From Antrihabitans stalactiti (GTDB lineage Bacteria; Actinomycetota; Actinomycetes; Mycobacteriales; Mycobacteriaceae), in NCBI RefSeq assembly GCF_012932915.1, contig NZ_VCQU01000005.1, forward strand, positions 186,001 through 250,000: 64,000 bases of DNA, written 5' to 3'. Below are positions 36,246-45,588 of this stretch, piece by piece (position 1 is the first letter of the stretch; each line of letters begins with the position of its first letter). A model generated the notes under the pieces. That model did no database searches, had not been told where the DNA came from, and was given only the letters and a program-made list of their open reading frames with translations. Made by a program: the position numbers and the translations under genes.

Positions 36246-38051
36246 GTGCCGACGCCCAGCCAACCCCTATCCGCACGTCGGCTCCCCACCCTCGATGCGC
36301 TCTCGGTAGCCGTCGCCGTTGTCGGTGGAATCCTCGTTGCATTCGCACCGCTGCTCGGTGTTGTCGCCGGGTCGGATGCGCCGGGCGCGGTTCTCTCCGC
36401 GGCGCTCGTCGCAGGCCTGATCGCAGTCGCCATCCCAGCCGTCGCTGCCACTGCGTACGCCGTGGGACGCCCCGAGTTGTCGGGCGGACTGCTCGCCGGG
36501 GCGGGAGCGGTCTCGTTCGGGTTGGTCGTACTCGATATCGCGCTCGTGCAAGACCCGATCAACGCCAATCGGTTCGAGTTGTTGCGGCCGGTTTCGGCGG
36601 CCTCGCTCGACAGCGGCGTCGGTGCATTCGTCGTCTTGTTCGGTCATCTGCTCGGCGTCTTCGCCGGCGTTCTGGGCGGCCTCGTGGTGCACCGCGCGGC
36701 GCTCGACGACGCCTACGGCGCAGCGCCGCATCCCGAATTGGAAGGCAGCCCGGTCGCCGCCCGGGCCGGGTTTGCCTGGTCGGCCACGGTGACCTGTGCG
36801 GTCGTCGCCCTCGCCTTTTCGCTCTTCCCCGCAGCGTGGAGGTCGACCGATCCGCTGATCGTGCCCCTGCCCGCGCTCGACTCGAACCAACTGATTTTGA
36901 TCGCAACGCTTTTGGTTGCGGCAGCACTCTTCGTCGTCGTCGCCTCGGCGTTGGCCTCCGCGTCGCCGGCGGTCGCTGCGGGCAGCGTGGTCGGCGCCGC
37001 GGCATGCGCGCTCGGGCTTGTTGCTGCGCGGCTGCTCGCCGGAATTCAAGACGATCGGCTGGCGCCGACCCGTGCGACGGTCACCGCGACCGTGGGCGCC
37101 GTCTCCCTCCTCGCCGCGGGGGCAGTGCTCGGTGTCGTGGTCCGTATCCGGGACGACCGTGCCGCGACCGAGCGGTCCGACCGGTTGCGGGCCCGTGTCG
37201 ACGAGTGGGCCGGCTCGTTCACGGTCACACGGTGGCACATCTTCGCGGGCGCGGCGGGGATCGCGGCGGCCCTCCTGATCGGAATCGGCGCGCTACTTCC
37301 CATCGTCTCGGTCCCGGCCGGCAGCGCGGATCCGGAGATCTTCGCGACTCGCGTGGCGCTCGTCGGCGCGGTCGCGCTCGTGGTGAGTGCCGTGTGGCTG
37401 CTGTTGTCGGAATTCGCGGCCGCCGTTCGGCCGGCCTTCGGCGTCCTCTGCGTCGCAACCGTCATGGCGTCGTCCGGAGTTCTGCAAGCTACCGTCGGCG
37501 GCCACCAGATCGACGGCGTGGGAGTCGGGCCGGGTTCGGTCGCGGTCGCGCTCGGCGTCGTGGTCGCCATCGGCGCAGGCGTGCTCGCATGGTGTGCGGG
37601 GTCTGCGGAACGCGACGAGCTGGACCGCTCGCGCGAGATCGAACCGAACATGAGAATCCTCACGGTAGGGCTCACCGGTGCGGTGTTATCCATCATTGCG
37701 CTCGGACTGCCGTTGTATCGCGGCACCGACGCCAGCGCGGCATCGTTCGGTCGTTCGTGGGGTTGGGATACGTGGGGCCAAGCAATTTTCGGGGTCGCTG
37801 TGGTCGTGGCAGTGGTGCTCGCTGCGTCGTCGCGACCCGCTCGGGGAAGTGCGCTCGTGGTCGGCGCCGCCGTCGGCATGTTGATCTACCTGGCAAGTTG
37901 GCCACTCACTCGCGATCGGGTCCACGTACCGACGATGGGGCTTGCGGTGCCAGTCACCGTCGTCGCGTTGGTCTTTCTGGCGGCGACGGCGGTCCTCGCT
38001 TACCGCGCAGCACCGGCAACCAGCGCGAAGCCAATGAGAAAATCCAATTGA
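36246..38051 (+). CDS. Polytopic membrane protein of unknown function
   Basis: 601 aa from a GTG at 36246 (an ATG at 36168 is the alternative). About 14 hydrophobic segments rich in V/A/L/G, for example LSVAVAVVGGILVAFAPLLG, GLIAVAIPAVAATAYAVG, ATLLVAAALFVVVASALA and VAVVVAVVLAASS, with short charged loops. No domain recognised. It stands between the M23 gene and sucC and is transcribed toward sucC. The sequence's low complexity makes all six frames open, but only this one shows alternating helices and loops. Confidence 0.7.
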   Translation: MPTPSQPLSARRLPTLDALSVAVAVVGGILVAFAPLLGVVAGSDAPGAVLSAALVAGLIAVAIPAVAATAYAVGRPELSGGLLAGAGAVSFGLVVLDIALVQDPINANRFELLRPVSAASLDSGVGAFVVLFGHLLGVFAGVLGGLVVHRAALDDAYGAAPHPELEGSPVAARAGFAWSATVTCAVVALAFSLFPAAWRSTDPLIVPLPALDSNQLILIATLLVAAALFVVVASALASASPAVAAGSVVGAAACALGLVAARLLAGIQDDRLAPTRATVTATVGAVSLLAAGAVLGVVVRIRDDRAATERSDRLRARVDEWAGSFTVTRWHIFAGAAGIAAALLIGIGALLPIVSVPAGSADPEIFATRVALVGAVALVVSAVWLLLSEFAAAVRPAFGVLCVATVMASSGVLQATVGGHQIDGVGVGPGSVAVALGVVVAIGAGVLAWCAGSAERDELDRSREIEPNMRILTVGLTGAVLSIIALGLPLYRGTDASAASFGRSWGWDTWGQAIFGVAVVVAVVLAASSRPARGSALVVGAAVGMLIYLASWPLTRDRVHVPTMGLAVPVTVVALVFLAATAVLAYRAAPATSAKPMRKSN

Positions 38052-38202
38052 CATTCAGCCAATAGGCACTGATGGCACCACAGTGAGCTGGACCACATAG
38101 CATGAATGCGGTCGTTTGGCGGCCTGCCCCACTAGCTAGAGTCCGAACCACGCTCCTACCTGCGAGCGGAGTCAAAAGCACACGAGACGGTGGACATAGA
38201 AG

Positions 38203-39366
38203 ATGGATCTCTTCGAATACCAGGCGAAAGAACTTTTCGAAAAGCACGGAGTTCCTTCGTCGGCGGGCCGGGTTACCGACACGGCCGAAGGCGCACGCAA
38301 GATCGCCGAGGAAATCGGCAAGCCTGTGATGGTCAAAGCACAGGTCAAGGTCGGCGGGCGCGGCAAAGCCGGCGGCGTCAAGTACGCGGCGAACGCGGAC
38401 GAAGCGTTCACGCACGCCCAGAACATTCTCGGCCTCGACATCAAGGGCCACGTCGTCAAGAAGTTGCTCGTCGCCGAGGCGAAAGATATCGCCGAGGAGT
38501 ACTACATCTCGTTCCTGCTCGATCGCACCAACCGGACCTACCTGGCCATGTGCTCGGTCGAAGGCGGCATGGAGATCGAAGAGGTCGCGGCTACGAAACC
38601 GGAACGGCTCGCCAAGGTTGCGGTCAACGCAGTGCAGGGCGTCGACCTCGCATTCGCGCGCAGCATCGCCGAGCAGGGGCACCTGCCCGCCGAGGTACTC
38701 GATGCGGCCGCAGTGACCATCCAGAAGTTGTGGGAGGTCTTCGTGGGCGAAGACGCACTCCTGGTCGAGGTCAATCCGCTGGTCCGGACGCCTACAGGCG
38801 AGATCCTCGCCCTCGACGGCAAAGTCACACTCGACGCCAACGCTGACTTCCGTCAGCCCGGCCACGCCGAGTTCGAAGACAAAGACGCGACGGATCCGCT
38901 CGAGCTCAAGGCAAAGGAAAACGACCTCAACTACGTCAAGCTCGACGGCGCGGTCGGAATCATCGGCAACGGTGCGGGGCTCGTCATGTCGACGCTGGAC
39001 GTCGTGGCCTACGCAGGCGAGAAGCATGGTGGGGTCAAGCCCGCGAACTTCCTCGATATCGGTGGTGGCGCGTCCGCCGAGGTCATGGCTGCAGGCCTCG
39101 ACGTCATTCTCAATGACGACCAGGTCAAGAGCGTCTTCGTGAACGTCTTCGGTGGCATCACCTCGTGCGACGCAGTGGCGAACGGCATCGTCGGCGCACT
39201 GAAGACCCTGGGCGACGAGGCCAACAAGCCGCTCGTTGTCCGGCTCGACGGAAACAAAGTCGACGAAGGCCGCAAAATTCTCGAAGACGCTGCACACCCG
39301 CTGGTGACACTGGCAACGACCATGGACGAGGGCGCCGACAAGGCCGCCGAGCTCGCCTCGAAGTAG
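38203..39366 (+). CDS. sucC: Succinyl-CoA synthetase beta subunit
   Basis: 387 aa. Begins [18 protein letters not shown], with ATP-grasp features [17 protein letters not shown] and [20 protein letters not shown], and the C-terminal CoA-ligase part [16 protein letters not shown] and [18 protein letters not shown]. With SucD it makes succinate and ATP/GTP from succinyl-CoA in the TCA cycle. 12 bases before sucD. A 151-base leader separates it from the preceding membrane gene, so it likely has its own promoter. Confidence 0.97.
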   Translation: MDLFEYQAKELFEKHGVPSSAGRVTDTAEGARKIAEEIGKPVMVKAQVKVGGRGKAGGVKYAANADEAFTHAQNILGLDIKGHVVKKLLVAEAKDIAEEYYISFLLDRTNRTYLAMCSVEGGMEIEEVAATKPERLAKVAVNAVQGVDLAFARSIAEQGHLPAEVLDAAAVTIQKLWEVFVGEDALLVEVNPLVRTPTGEILALDGKVTLDANADFRQPGHAEFEDKDATDPLELKAKENDLNYVKLDGAVGIIGNGAGLVMSTLDVVAYAGEKHGGVKPANFLDIGGGASAEVMAAGLDVILNDDQVKSVFVNVFGGITSCDAVANGIVGALKTLGDEANKPLVVRLDGNKVDEGRKILEDAAHPLVTLATTMDEGADKAAELASK

Positions 39367-39378
39367 GGACTGGAAAAG

Positions 39379-40281
39379 ATGTCGATTTACCTCAACAAGG
39401 ACTCCAAGGTCATCGTCCAGGGCATCACCGGCGGCGAGGGCACCAAACACACCGCGCTGATGCTGAAGGCAGGCACACAGATCGTCGGCGGCGTCAACGC
39501 TCGCAAGGCGGGCACGACGGTCAGCCATGACGGCGGCGTCGAGCTTCCGGTCTTCGGAACGGTCAAGGAAGCGATCGAGAAGACCGGCGCCGACGTCTCT
39601 ATCGCGTTCGTGCCGCCCAAGTTCGCCAAGGACGCCATCGTCGAGGCCATCGACGCGGAGATCCCGCTGCTCGTGGTCATCACCGAGGGCATCCCGGTTC
39701 AAGACTCGGCATACGCATGGGCCTACAACGTCGAAAAGGGCAACAAGACGCGGATCATCGGCCCGAACTGCCCGGGCATCATCACCCCCGGCGAGGCGCT
39801 CGTCGGCATCACGCCGGCCAACATCACGGGCACGGGCCCGATCGGACTGGTGTCCAAGTCGGGCACGTTGACCTACCAGATGATGTTCGAGCTTCGCGAC
39901 TTCGGCTTCTCGACTGCGATCGGTATCGGTGGCGACCCGGTTATCGGCACCACGCACATCGACGCCATCGAGGCGTTCGAGAACGATCCGGCCACCAAGC
40001 TGATCGTGATGATCGGTGAGATCGGTGGCGACGCGGAAGAGCGTGCGGCCGACTACATCAAGGCCAACGTCACCAAGCCGGTCGTCGGCTACGTCGCCGG
40101 CTTCACCGCACCGGAGGGCAAGACGATGGGCCACGCAGGTGCCATCGTGTCGGGCTCGTCGGGCACCGCCCAAGGCAAGAAGGATGCGCTCGAAGCAGCA
40201 GGCGTCAAGGTCGGTAAAACCCCGTCCGAAACGGCGGCTCTGGCCCGCGAGATCCTGCAGCAGGCTGCGGTTAAGGCCTGA
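39379..40281 (+). CDS. sucD: Succinyl-CoA synthetase alpha subunit
   Basis: 300 aa. [19 protein letters not shown] is the CoA-binding Rossmann start, [16 protein letters not shown] follows, and [20 protein letters not shown] contains the phosphohistidine (GHAGA). Also [20 protein letters not shown] and [16 protein letters not shown]. Forms the enzyme with SucC; translated from the same transcript and followed by a terminator hairpin. Confidence 0.97.
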   Translation: MSIYLNKDSKVIVQGITGGEGTKHTALMLKAGTQIVGGVNARKAGTTVSHDGGVELPVFGTVKEAIEKTGADVSIAFVPPKFAKDAIVEAIDAEIPLLVVITEGIPVQDSAYAWAYNVEKGNKTRIIGPNCPGIITPGEALVGITPANITGTGPIGLVSKSGTLTYQMMFELRDFGFSTAIGIGGDPVIGTTHIDAIEAFENDPATKLIVMIGEIGGDAEERAADYIKANVTKPVVGYVAGFTAPEGKTMGHAGAIVSGSSGTAQGKKDALEAAGVKVGKTPSETAALAREILQQAAVKA

Positions 40282-40298
40282 CGAAAGACTGATCGGCT

Positions 40299-40337
40299 AA
40301 GGTCACCCCCGTGCGTTCGAATGCCGGGGGTGGCCTT
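40299..40337 (+). terminator. Terminator-like hairpin after sucD
   Basis: AAGGTCACCCCCG (40299-40311) pairs with CGGGGGTGGCCTT (40325-40337), one G-U position. No T-run follows beyond TT. Confidence 0.65.
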
Positions 40338-40410
40338 CGGTCATTACTGGTGTTTGTGCAGTAGCGTTTGCCCAATATCCGAGTCCGAGAACGCGAATAG
40401 GAGCAAGACC

Positions 40411-41235
40411 ATGTCTAACCCGACGGGGGGTCCCGGGTACGGTTCACCGGCCCAGCAGCAGCCCCCATCCACCGGTACCAAGGATCTGCCGTTCTTCCTG
40501 ACGGCGGGCGTCGCGGGACTGGGTGTGTTGAACTTCCTCCTCGGCTTCCTGCCGGTCAGCGGATATGGCGACATCACCGCGAACTTCTTCGAATCGACGC
40601 TTTTCCCGGTCGTGAGCCTGCTGCTGTTCGGTGGTGTCCTCGCCGGTCTGTCGTTGTTGCCCAAGCAGGACTGGAAGGGCGTCGCAGCCGCCGCGTCGGT
40701 CGTCGCGTTCATCACGCTTCTCTTCGTTGCGCTCGCCGTCGACGGGGAGAAGAAGTCCGGAATCTGGATCGTCTTGTTCCTCAGCTTCGTCCAGGCGGCA
40801 GTTGCCGTCGCGGTGGTGCTGTTCGACGCCGGAATCATCAAGCCGCCGGCACCACGCCCCGCGCAGCAGTTCCAGGGTGGCTACGGCCAGCAGGGCTACG
40901 GCCAGCAGGGCTATGCACCGCAGCAGGGTTACGGACCGGGCCAGCAGCAGTTCGGTCAGCAGCCGCCGCAGGGCCAGGGCTACCCCGGGCCGCAGGGCGG
41001 ATCCAACTTCGGTGGTCAGCCCCCGCAGCAGCAGGGTTTCGGCTCGGGTTACGGCGGCCCGCAGGGCCCTGGTGGTCCGGCAGGTCCCACGCAGCAGTTC
41101 TCGCCGCCGTCCGGTGGGCAGTCCTACGGCTCGGCGCAGAACTTCGGTCAGGGAGCCCCGCAGCATCGCGCACCCGAGCAAACGCCGAACGACGCAACAC
41201 AGGCATTCCGTCCGCCGAGTAGCGATCCTTCGTAA
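40411..41235 (+). CDS. DUF5336 membrane protein (Rv0954 / 34-kDa antigen family)
   Basis: 274 aa from the ATG at 40411. Four membrane helices in the first 140 residues (FFLTAGVAGLGVLNFLLGFL, LFPVVSLLLFGGVLAGLSLL, AAAASVVAFITLLFVALAV, IWIVLFLSFVQAAVAVAVVL), then about 130 residues very rich in G, Q and P with GYGQQGYGQQGY-type repeats. This architecture is that of the mycobacterial 34-kDa antigen homolog Rv0954, linked to cell division sites. Follows sucD in the same order as M. tuberculosis. Confidence 0.9.
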   Translation: MSNPTGGPGYGSPAQQQPPSTGTKDLPFFLTAGVAGLGVLNFLLGFLPVSGYGDITANFFESTLFPVVSLLLFGGVLAGLSLLPKQDWKGVAAAASVVAFITLLFVALAVDGEKKSGIWIVLFLSFVQAAVAVAVVLFDAGIIKPPAPRPAQQFQGGYGQQGYGQQGYAPQQGYGPGQQQFGQQPPQGQGYPGPQGGSNFGGQPPQQQGFGSGYGGPQGPGGPAGPTQQFSPPSGGQSYGSAQNFGQGAPQHRAPEQTPNDATQAFRPPSSDPS

Positions 41236-41248
41236 TCCGACTGTTCTC

Positions 41249-41287
41249 CTTTCGTCGGCGCGCCTGACCTAGGCGCGCCGACGAAAG
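41249..41287. terminator. Strong hairpin between DUF5336 and DUF6350 genes
   Basis: CTTTCGTCGGCGCGCCT (41249-41265) and AGGCGCGCCGACGAAAG (41271-41287) form 17 paired bases. It ends the DUF5336 transcript 17 bases before the next start, so the DUF6350 gene may depend on read-through or on a promoter within this region. Confidence 0.8.
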
Positions 41288-41303
41288 TGTCACGCTCGGG
41301 AGG

Positions 41304-42644
41304 ATGAGTGCACTTCTCGAGTCGTCGACTCCCCCCAGAACCGAGAACCCGCCGCGACTGACCCCCGATCTCGGGAGGCGGTTGCTGGTTGTCGCATTCC
41401 GTCCCGCGGTCGTCACCCTCACCATGGTCGCCGCGTTGATCGTCGTCACTCTGGTCGCCGCGAACAGCGATCTCACCGGCACGGCGGGCGCGATATCCGC
41501 GACCTGGCTCGCTCTCCATCAGGTCCCGTTGACCATTGGCAGCACGACCATCGGGATCCTGCCGCTCCTGCCCACATTCGGCCTGCTCTGGCTCGTCGCC
41601 AGGGCGTCCAACCATGTGGTCGACGAAAACAGCTCTCGACGCGATGTGCTGTATGTGGTCGGTGCCGCCGTCGGCGGACCGCTCATCGTGACGATTGTCT
41701 GCCTCGCCGTCATCAAGGACGCATCGTCCGTCATCTCGCTCAGCCCGCCCTCCACGTTCGCGGCAATCCTATGGGTCGTCGCTGTCCATCTCGTCGGAGC
41801 TACTGCCGGAGTTGCAGGCAAAACCTGGCGGCATGCGGTCGTCGCTGCTGACATCCCGAGTTGGGCGGTCGCGGCCGCGCTGGCAAGCCGAGGCGCGCTC
41901 CGGCGCTTCGCAATCGGGTCGGCGATCGTCACCGGTGTCTCCCTCTTGGCTGCGTGGTCGACGGTCCGTGACCTGCTCTCGACCTCGGATGGCTTCGTCG
42001 GCACGCTCGGTATCGCGGTCCTCTCGATCGCGTACCTGCCCAACGTGGTGGTGGGAACCGCTGCCGTCGTGTCCGGCGGGACGTTCGGTATCGGTGCGGC
42101 CTCGGTCAACCTGTTCGGAGTCATCGGTGGACCCGTGCCGGGCCTGCCGGTCATGGCTGCGGTCCCGACGGGAACGGCGCAAGTCTGGTGGCCGGTGCTG
42201 CTCGTCGTACCCGTGATTGTCGGAGTCCAACTCGGTCGTGAGTGTGCCGCAACCAGCACCGACCGTTTCGTCGCCGCGAAGGCGGCCGCCGGTGCCGCAG
42301 GCATCGTCGGAGTCGGTGCGGCTGTGCTGGCATTCGTCTCCGGCGGGACATTGGGATCGTTCGGCCACATCGGTGCCGCGTCGTTGTTGTTCGGTGCGTT
42401 GGCATTCGGGTGGCTTGTCATGATTGCGCCCGCTGCCGCATTCGTCACCGGGCGCGGTCGCGCGCACTCCGACGAGCCTGCCGAGGCCGACGAGCCGAGC
42501 CCCGTCGCTGTTGTCGCGGACCCACCGGCCATCGAAGGCGTCGTAGTCGAGGAAGCTCCTGCGGTGACCGCTCGACCTTCCGACGACATCGTCGACGCCG
42601 AAGTCGTGGACCTGCCGAAGAGTGACTCCGAGGGCGCCGACTAG
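41304..42644 (+). CDS. DUF6350 polytopic membrane protein (Rv0955-like)
   Basis: 446 aa with GGGAGG ahead of the ATG. About 9-10 membrane helices (VTLTMVAALIVVTLVAANS, LTIGSTTIGILPLLPTFGLL, YVVGAAVGGPLIVTIVCLAV and others) and an acidic cytoplasmic tail of about 60 residues (EEAPAVTARPSDD). LWLVARAS and AVSGG-like turns fit DUF6350. Conserved next to purN in mycobacteria as Rv0955; function not known. Confidence 0.85.
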   Translation: MSALLESSTPPRTENPPRLTPDLGRRLLVVAFRPAVVTLTMVAALIVVTLVAANSDLTGTAGAISATWLALHQVPLTIGSTTIGILPLLPTFGLLWLVARASNHVVDENSSRRDVLYVVGAAVGGPLIVTIVCLAVIKDASSVISLSPPSTFAAILWVVAVHLVGATAGVAGKTWRHAVVAADIPSWAVAAALASRGALRRFAIGSAIVTGVSLLAAWSTVRDLLSTSDGFVGTLGIAVLSIAYLPNVVVGTAAVVSGGTFGIGAASVNLFGVIGGPVPGLPVMAAVPTGTAQVWWPVLLVVPVIVGVQLGRECAATSTDRFVAAKAAAGAAGIVGVGAAVLAFVSGGTLGSFGHIGAASLLFGALAFGWLVMIAPAAAFVTGRGRAHSDEPAEADEPSPVAVVADPPAIEGVVVEEAPAVTARPSDDIVDAEVVDLPKSDSEGAD

Positions 42645-42710
42645 GCTCTGAGACGGTCGAAGTCCCGGCCACGTCCGTCCGATTCCGCCAGGAGTAGAGC
42701 GCTGAGCAAC

Positions 42711-43349
42711 GTGCGTGAACCCGATCGGTTGTCGGCGTCGGCTCCGGCGAAGATCGTCGTCCTGGCGTCCGGCGCCGGAACTCTGTTGCGGTCGCTCATC
42801 GACGCAGCTCGTGTCGAGGGATACCCCGCCGATATCGTCGCCGTCGGAGTGGACCGCGATTGCCCGGCGACAACCCACGCCGACGATGCCGGAATCAAGA
42901 GCTTTCGCGTCAGGCTCGGCGACTACGCCGACCGTGCGGCATGGGACGCCGCCCTCACCGAAGCAGTGCACGCGTACGTCCCCGACCTCGTCGTCACTGC
43001 CGGTTTCATGAAGATCCTCGGCCCCAGCTTCATGGCAGCCTTCGGCGGCCGGATCATCAATACGCACCCTGCGCTGCTGCCGTCGTTTCCCGGCGCGCAC
43101 GGAGTTGCCGACGCGCTCGCCTATGGCGTCAAGGTCACCGGTGCGACTGTGCATCTGGTCGACTCCGGGATCGACACCGGACCGATTCTCGCGCAGGAGA
43201 CGGTTGCCGTCTCCGATGACGACGACGAGGCGAGTCTGCACGAACGCATCAAGGTCGTCGAACGTCGACTGTTGGCGGAAGTTGTTGCCGCCGTTGCCCT
43301 ACGAGGAGTCATCTCCGATGGACGAAAGGCCCTGATTCCCAGTGAGTGA
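42711..43349 (+). CDS. purN: Phosphoribosylglycinamide formyltransferase
   Basis: 212 aa, starting with [23 protein letters not shown] binds the phosphate; [19 protein letters not shown] and [20 protein letters not shown] contain the catalytic Asn-His pair; [16 protein letters not shown] holds the catalytic Asp. Adds the formyl group from 10-formyl-THF to GAR in purine synthesis. Overlaps purH by 8 bases. The family usually reads NPSLLPSFPG where this has [10 protein letters not shown], a normal variant. Confidence 0.95.
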   Translation: MREPDRLSASAPAKIVVLASGAGTLLRSLIDAARVEGYPADIVAVGVDRDCPATTHADDAGIKSFRVRLGDYADRAAWDAALTEAVHAYVPDLVVTAGFMKILGPSFMAAFGGRIINTHPALLPSFPGAHGVADALAYGVKVTGATVHLVDSGIDTGPILAQETVAVSDDDDEASLHERIKVVERRLLAEVVAAVALRGVISDGRKALIPSE

Positions 43350-44895
43350 ACGCAAAGCCGTAAGCCGAGCACTGGTCAGCGTGTACGACAAGACCGGGCT
43401 GACCGAACTCGCCAGCGGCCTGCATGCCGCAGGCGTCGAGCTCGTGTCGACCGGTTCGACCGCCGCGAAGATCGCCGACGCCGGCATCCCGGTGACGAAG
43501 GTGGAAGACCTGACGGGCTTCCCCGAGACGCTCGACGGCCGGGTCAAGACGTTGCATCCGAAGGTGCACGCGGGCATTCTCGCCGACACGCGCAAGCCGG
43601 AGCACATCGAACAGTTGGTGGAGCTCGGTGTGGAGGCGTTCCAGCTGGTGATCGTCAATCTGTACCCGTTCACGCAGACGGTCGCGTCCGGCGCATCTCC
43701 GGACGAATGCGTCGAGCAGATCGACATCGGTGGTCCGTCGATGGTGCGCGCGGCGGCGAAAAACCACCCGTCCGTTGCTGTCGTCGTGGACCCTGCGTCC
43801 TACGACGATGTCCTGACCGCGGTCGCCGCTGGCGGATTCACGCTCGGCGAGCGAACGGCACTGGCGGCGAAGGCGTTCCAGCACACCGCCGCATACGACG
43901 TCGCCGTTGCGAGCTGGATGTCGAATGTGCTCGTTGCGGAAGATAGCCCGTTCCCGTCGTGGCTCGGAGCCGTCTGGGATCGATCGACGGTCCTGCGCTA
44001 CGGCGAAAACCCGCACCAAGCTGCGGCGCTGTACATCTCCGACGGCGGAGCACCCGGCCTGGCGCAGGCGGAGCAGCTGCACGGCAAGGAGATGTCGTTC
44101 AACAACTACACCGATGCCGACGCCGCGTGGCGCGCAGCGTTCGACCAGGCAGCGCCATGTGTCGCGATCATCAAGCACGCCAACCCCTGCGGCATTGCCA
44201 TCGCCGACGACATCGCCGAGGCACACCGGAAGGCGCATGCCTGCGACCCGGTCAGCGCGTTCGGTGGCGTGATCGCGAGCAACCGTGAGGTCACGGTGCA
44301 GATGGCCGAACAGGTCGCCGAGATCTTCACGGAGGTCATCGTCGCGCCGTCGTACGCGGACGGCGCGGTCGAGGTGTTGGCGCGAAAGAAGAATGTGCGA
44401 GTGCTGTTGGCGGAGCCGCCCGGGCCCGGCGGCGGCGAGCTGAAGCCGATCTCCGGTGGCGCGTTGCTACAGCAGCGTGACGTGCTCGACGCCGATGGCG
44501 ACGACCCCTCGAACTGGACGCTCGCTGTCGGTGCCGCAGCCGACGAAGAGACGCTCGCCGATCTCGAGTTCGCGTGGCGAGCCTGCCGAGCGGTCAAGTC
44601 CAACGCGATCCTCCTGGCGCACGACGGCGCGTCCGTAGGTGTGGGGATGGGCCAGGTCAACCGAGTGGATGCCGCGCATCTGGCGGTCCAGCGCGCGGGT
44701 GACAGGGCCAAGGGGTCCGTCGGTGCGTCCGACGCCTACTTCCCATTCCCCGACGGCCTCGAAGCATTGGCCGCGGCCGGTGTGCGCGCGATCGTCGAGC
44801 CCGGCGGATCGGTCCGCGACAACTTGGTCATCGAAGCCGCGCGCGAGGCTGGCATCACGCTCTACCTCACCGGGGCACGCCACTTCGCCCACTAA
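43342..44895 (+). CDS. purH: Bifunctional AICAR transformylase / IMP cyclohydrolase
   Basis: 517 aa. The N-terminal cyclohydrolase domain begins [19 protein letters not shown] with [17 protein letters not shown]; the transformylase domain has [25 protein letters not shown] (Lys-His catalytic pair) and [15 protein letters not shown]. Completes the last two steps to IMP. Starts with a GTG inside the end of purN. Followed by a strong palindromic terminator. Confidence 0.97.
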   Translation: MSERKAVSRALVSVYDKTGLTELASGLHAAGVELVSTGSTAAKIADAGIPVTKVEDLTGFPETLDGRVKTLHPKVHAGILADTRKPEHIEQLVELGVEAFQLVIVNLYPFTQTVASGASPDECVEQIDIGGPSMVRAAAKNHPSVAVVVDPASYDDVLTAVAAGGFTLGERTALAAKAFQHTAAYDVAVASWMSNVLVAEDSPFPSWLGAVWDRSTVLRYGENPHQAAALYISDGGAPGLAQAEQLHGKEMSFNNYTDADAAWRAAFDQAAPCVAIIKHANPCGIAIADDIAEAHRKAHACDPVSAFGGVIASNREVTVQMAEQVAEIFTEVIVAPSYADGAVEVLARKKNVRVLLAEPPGPGGGELKPISGGALLQQRDVLDADGDDPSNWTLAVGAAADEETLADLEFAWRACRAVKSNAILLAHDGASVGVGMGQVNRVDAAHLAVQRAGDRAKGSVGASDAYFPFPDGLEALAAAGVRAIVEPGGSVRDNLVIEAAREAGITLYLTGARHFAH

Positions 44896-44902
44896 CCACC
44901 TG

Positions 44903-44948
44903 CTCGTGAGTCTTTTAGGAGTCTATGGACTCCTAAAAGACTCACGAG
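44903..44948. terminator. 21-base-arm palindrome, bidirectional terminator, copy A
   Basis: Perfect arms CTCGTGAGTCTTTTAGGAGTC (44903-44923) and its complement (44928-44948) with loop TATG. Lies between convergent purH and the DUF4126 gene, whose stop codon is inside it. Copy B at 55434-55485 has the same arm sequence. Confidence 0.88.
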
Positions 44949-45523
44949 GGTTGTGGTGAAGGGCGCGGACGCAATCTGCGGTAGCCGCGCCAAATGCCCC
45001 AGATCAGCAGGCCCAACAACACCGGCACCAATAGCGGCAAGATCAGGGCGATCAGGGAGACGAAGAACGACACCACGTCCTCGATCACGCTGATGACGGG
45101 GTTGGCGATGCCAGCGGTTCCGACCGTACTTGCGCCGCGGAAACTGGTCTGAGCGCCACTGACCGCAAGCGCGGTGGGCGCGCCGATGATGATGCCTGCG
45201 ATGGCAGCGGTCGCAGGGTCGAGGTGGACGAAGACGGCACCGGCAGCGATGACCGCAGCGATCGGGCGGGTGACATTTCCGACCACCGACAGCACGTTGT
45301 CGATCAACGGCACGAGATCTGCGAGTAGTTCGACGACAGTCGCAATCGTCAACGCAACTACTGCCCCGGTCGACCCGACCCAGTCGAAGGACGAGTTCAG
45401 ATCGATCCCGAACAGGCTGAAATGTGCTGCGCCGCTGAGCATCAGGAGAGGTAGGAAGGTCCGGAAGCCGCTCGCCGCCGCGAGCCCGAGGCCGAGCAGG
45501 GCGGGCAACACCCACGTTTCCAT
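44942..45523 (-). CDS. DUF4126 membrane protein
   Basis: 193 aa. Starts METWVLPALLGLGLAAASGF, then six or so hydrophobic segments with the DUF4126 features SGFRTFLPLL, VELLADLVPLIDNVL and RPIAAVIAAGAVF, and a final helix LILPLLVPVLLGLLIWGIW before a basic tail. Membrane protein of unknown function. Convergent with purH across the palindrome. Confidence 0.85.
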   Translation of the reverse strand: METWVLPALLGLGLAAASGFRTFLPLLMLSGAAHFSLFGIDLNSSFDWVGSTGAVVALTIATVVELLADLVPLIDNVLSVVGNVTRPIAAVIAAGAVFVHLDPATAAIAGIIIGAPTALAVSGAQTSFRGASTVGTAGIANPVISVIEDVVSFFVSLIALILPLLVPVLLGLLIWGIWRGYRRLRPRPSPQPS

Positions 45524-45588
45524 GGCGGGAGTCTATGGCGCAGCGAGCGGTCGCAGTGGCCGGTTGCGCTCAACGCTCGTAACGTGAG

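Noticed and set aside
36267-37238. 323-codon minus-strand frame
   Set aside because: Rich in R/G/D without any domain; antisense to the membrane protein gene with ordered hydrophobic helices.
37954-40173. 739-codon open frame on the minus strand across sucCD
   Set aside because: Antisense to sucC and sucD, which show complete family motifs; arises from high GC at third positions.
40299-40337. Hairpin after sucD as a riboswitch for the DUF5336 gene
   Set aside because: Simple single stem close to the sucD stop is better explained as a terminator.
40900-41150. GYGQQGYGQQ-type repeats as a possible DNA repeat array
   Set aside because: They are the low-complexity G/Q/P tail of the DUF5336 protein, a normal feature of the family.
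41769-43241. 490-codon minus-strand frame
   Set aside because: Antisense to DUF6350 and purN genes.
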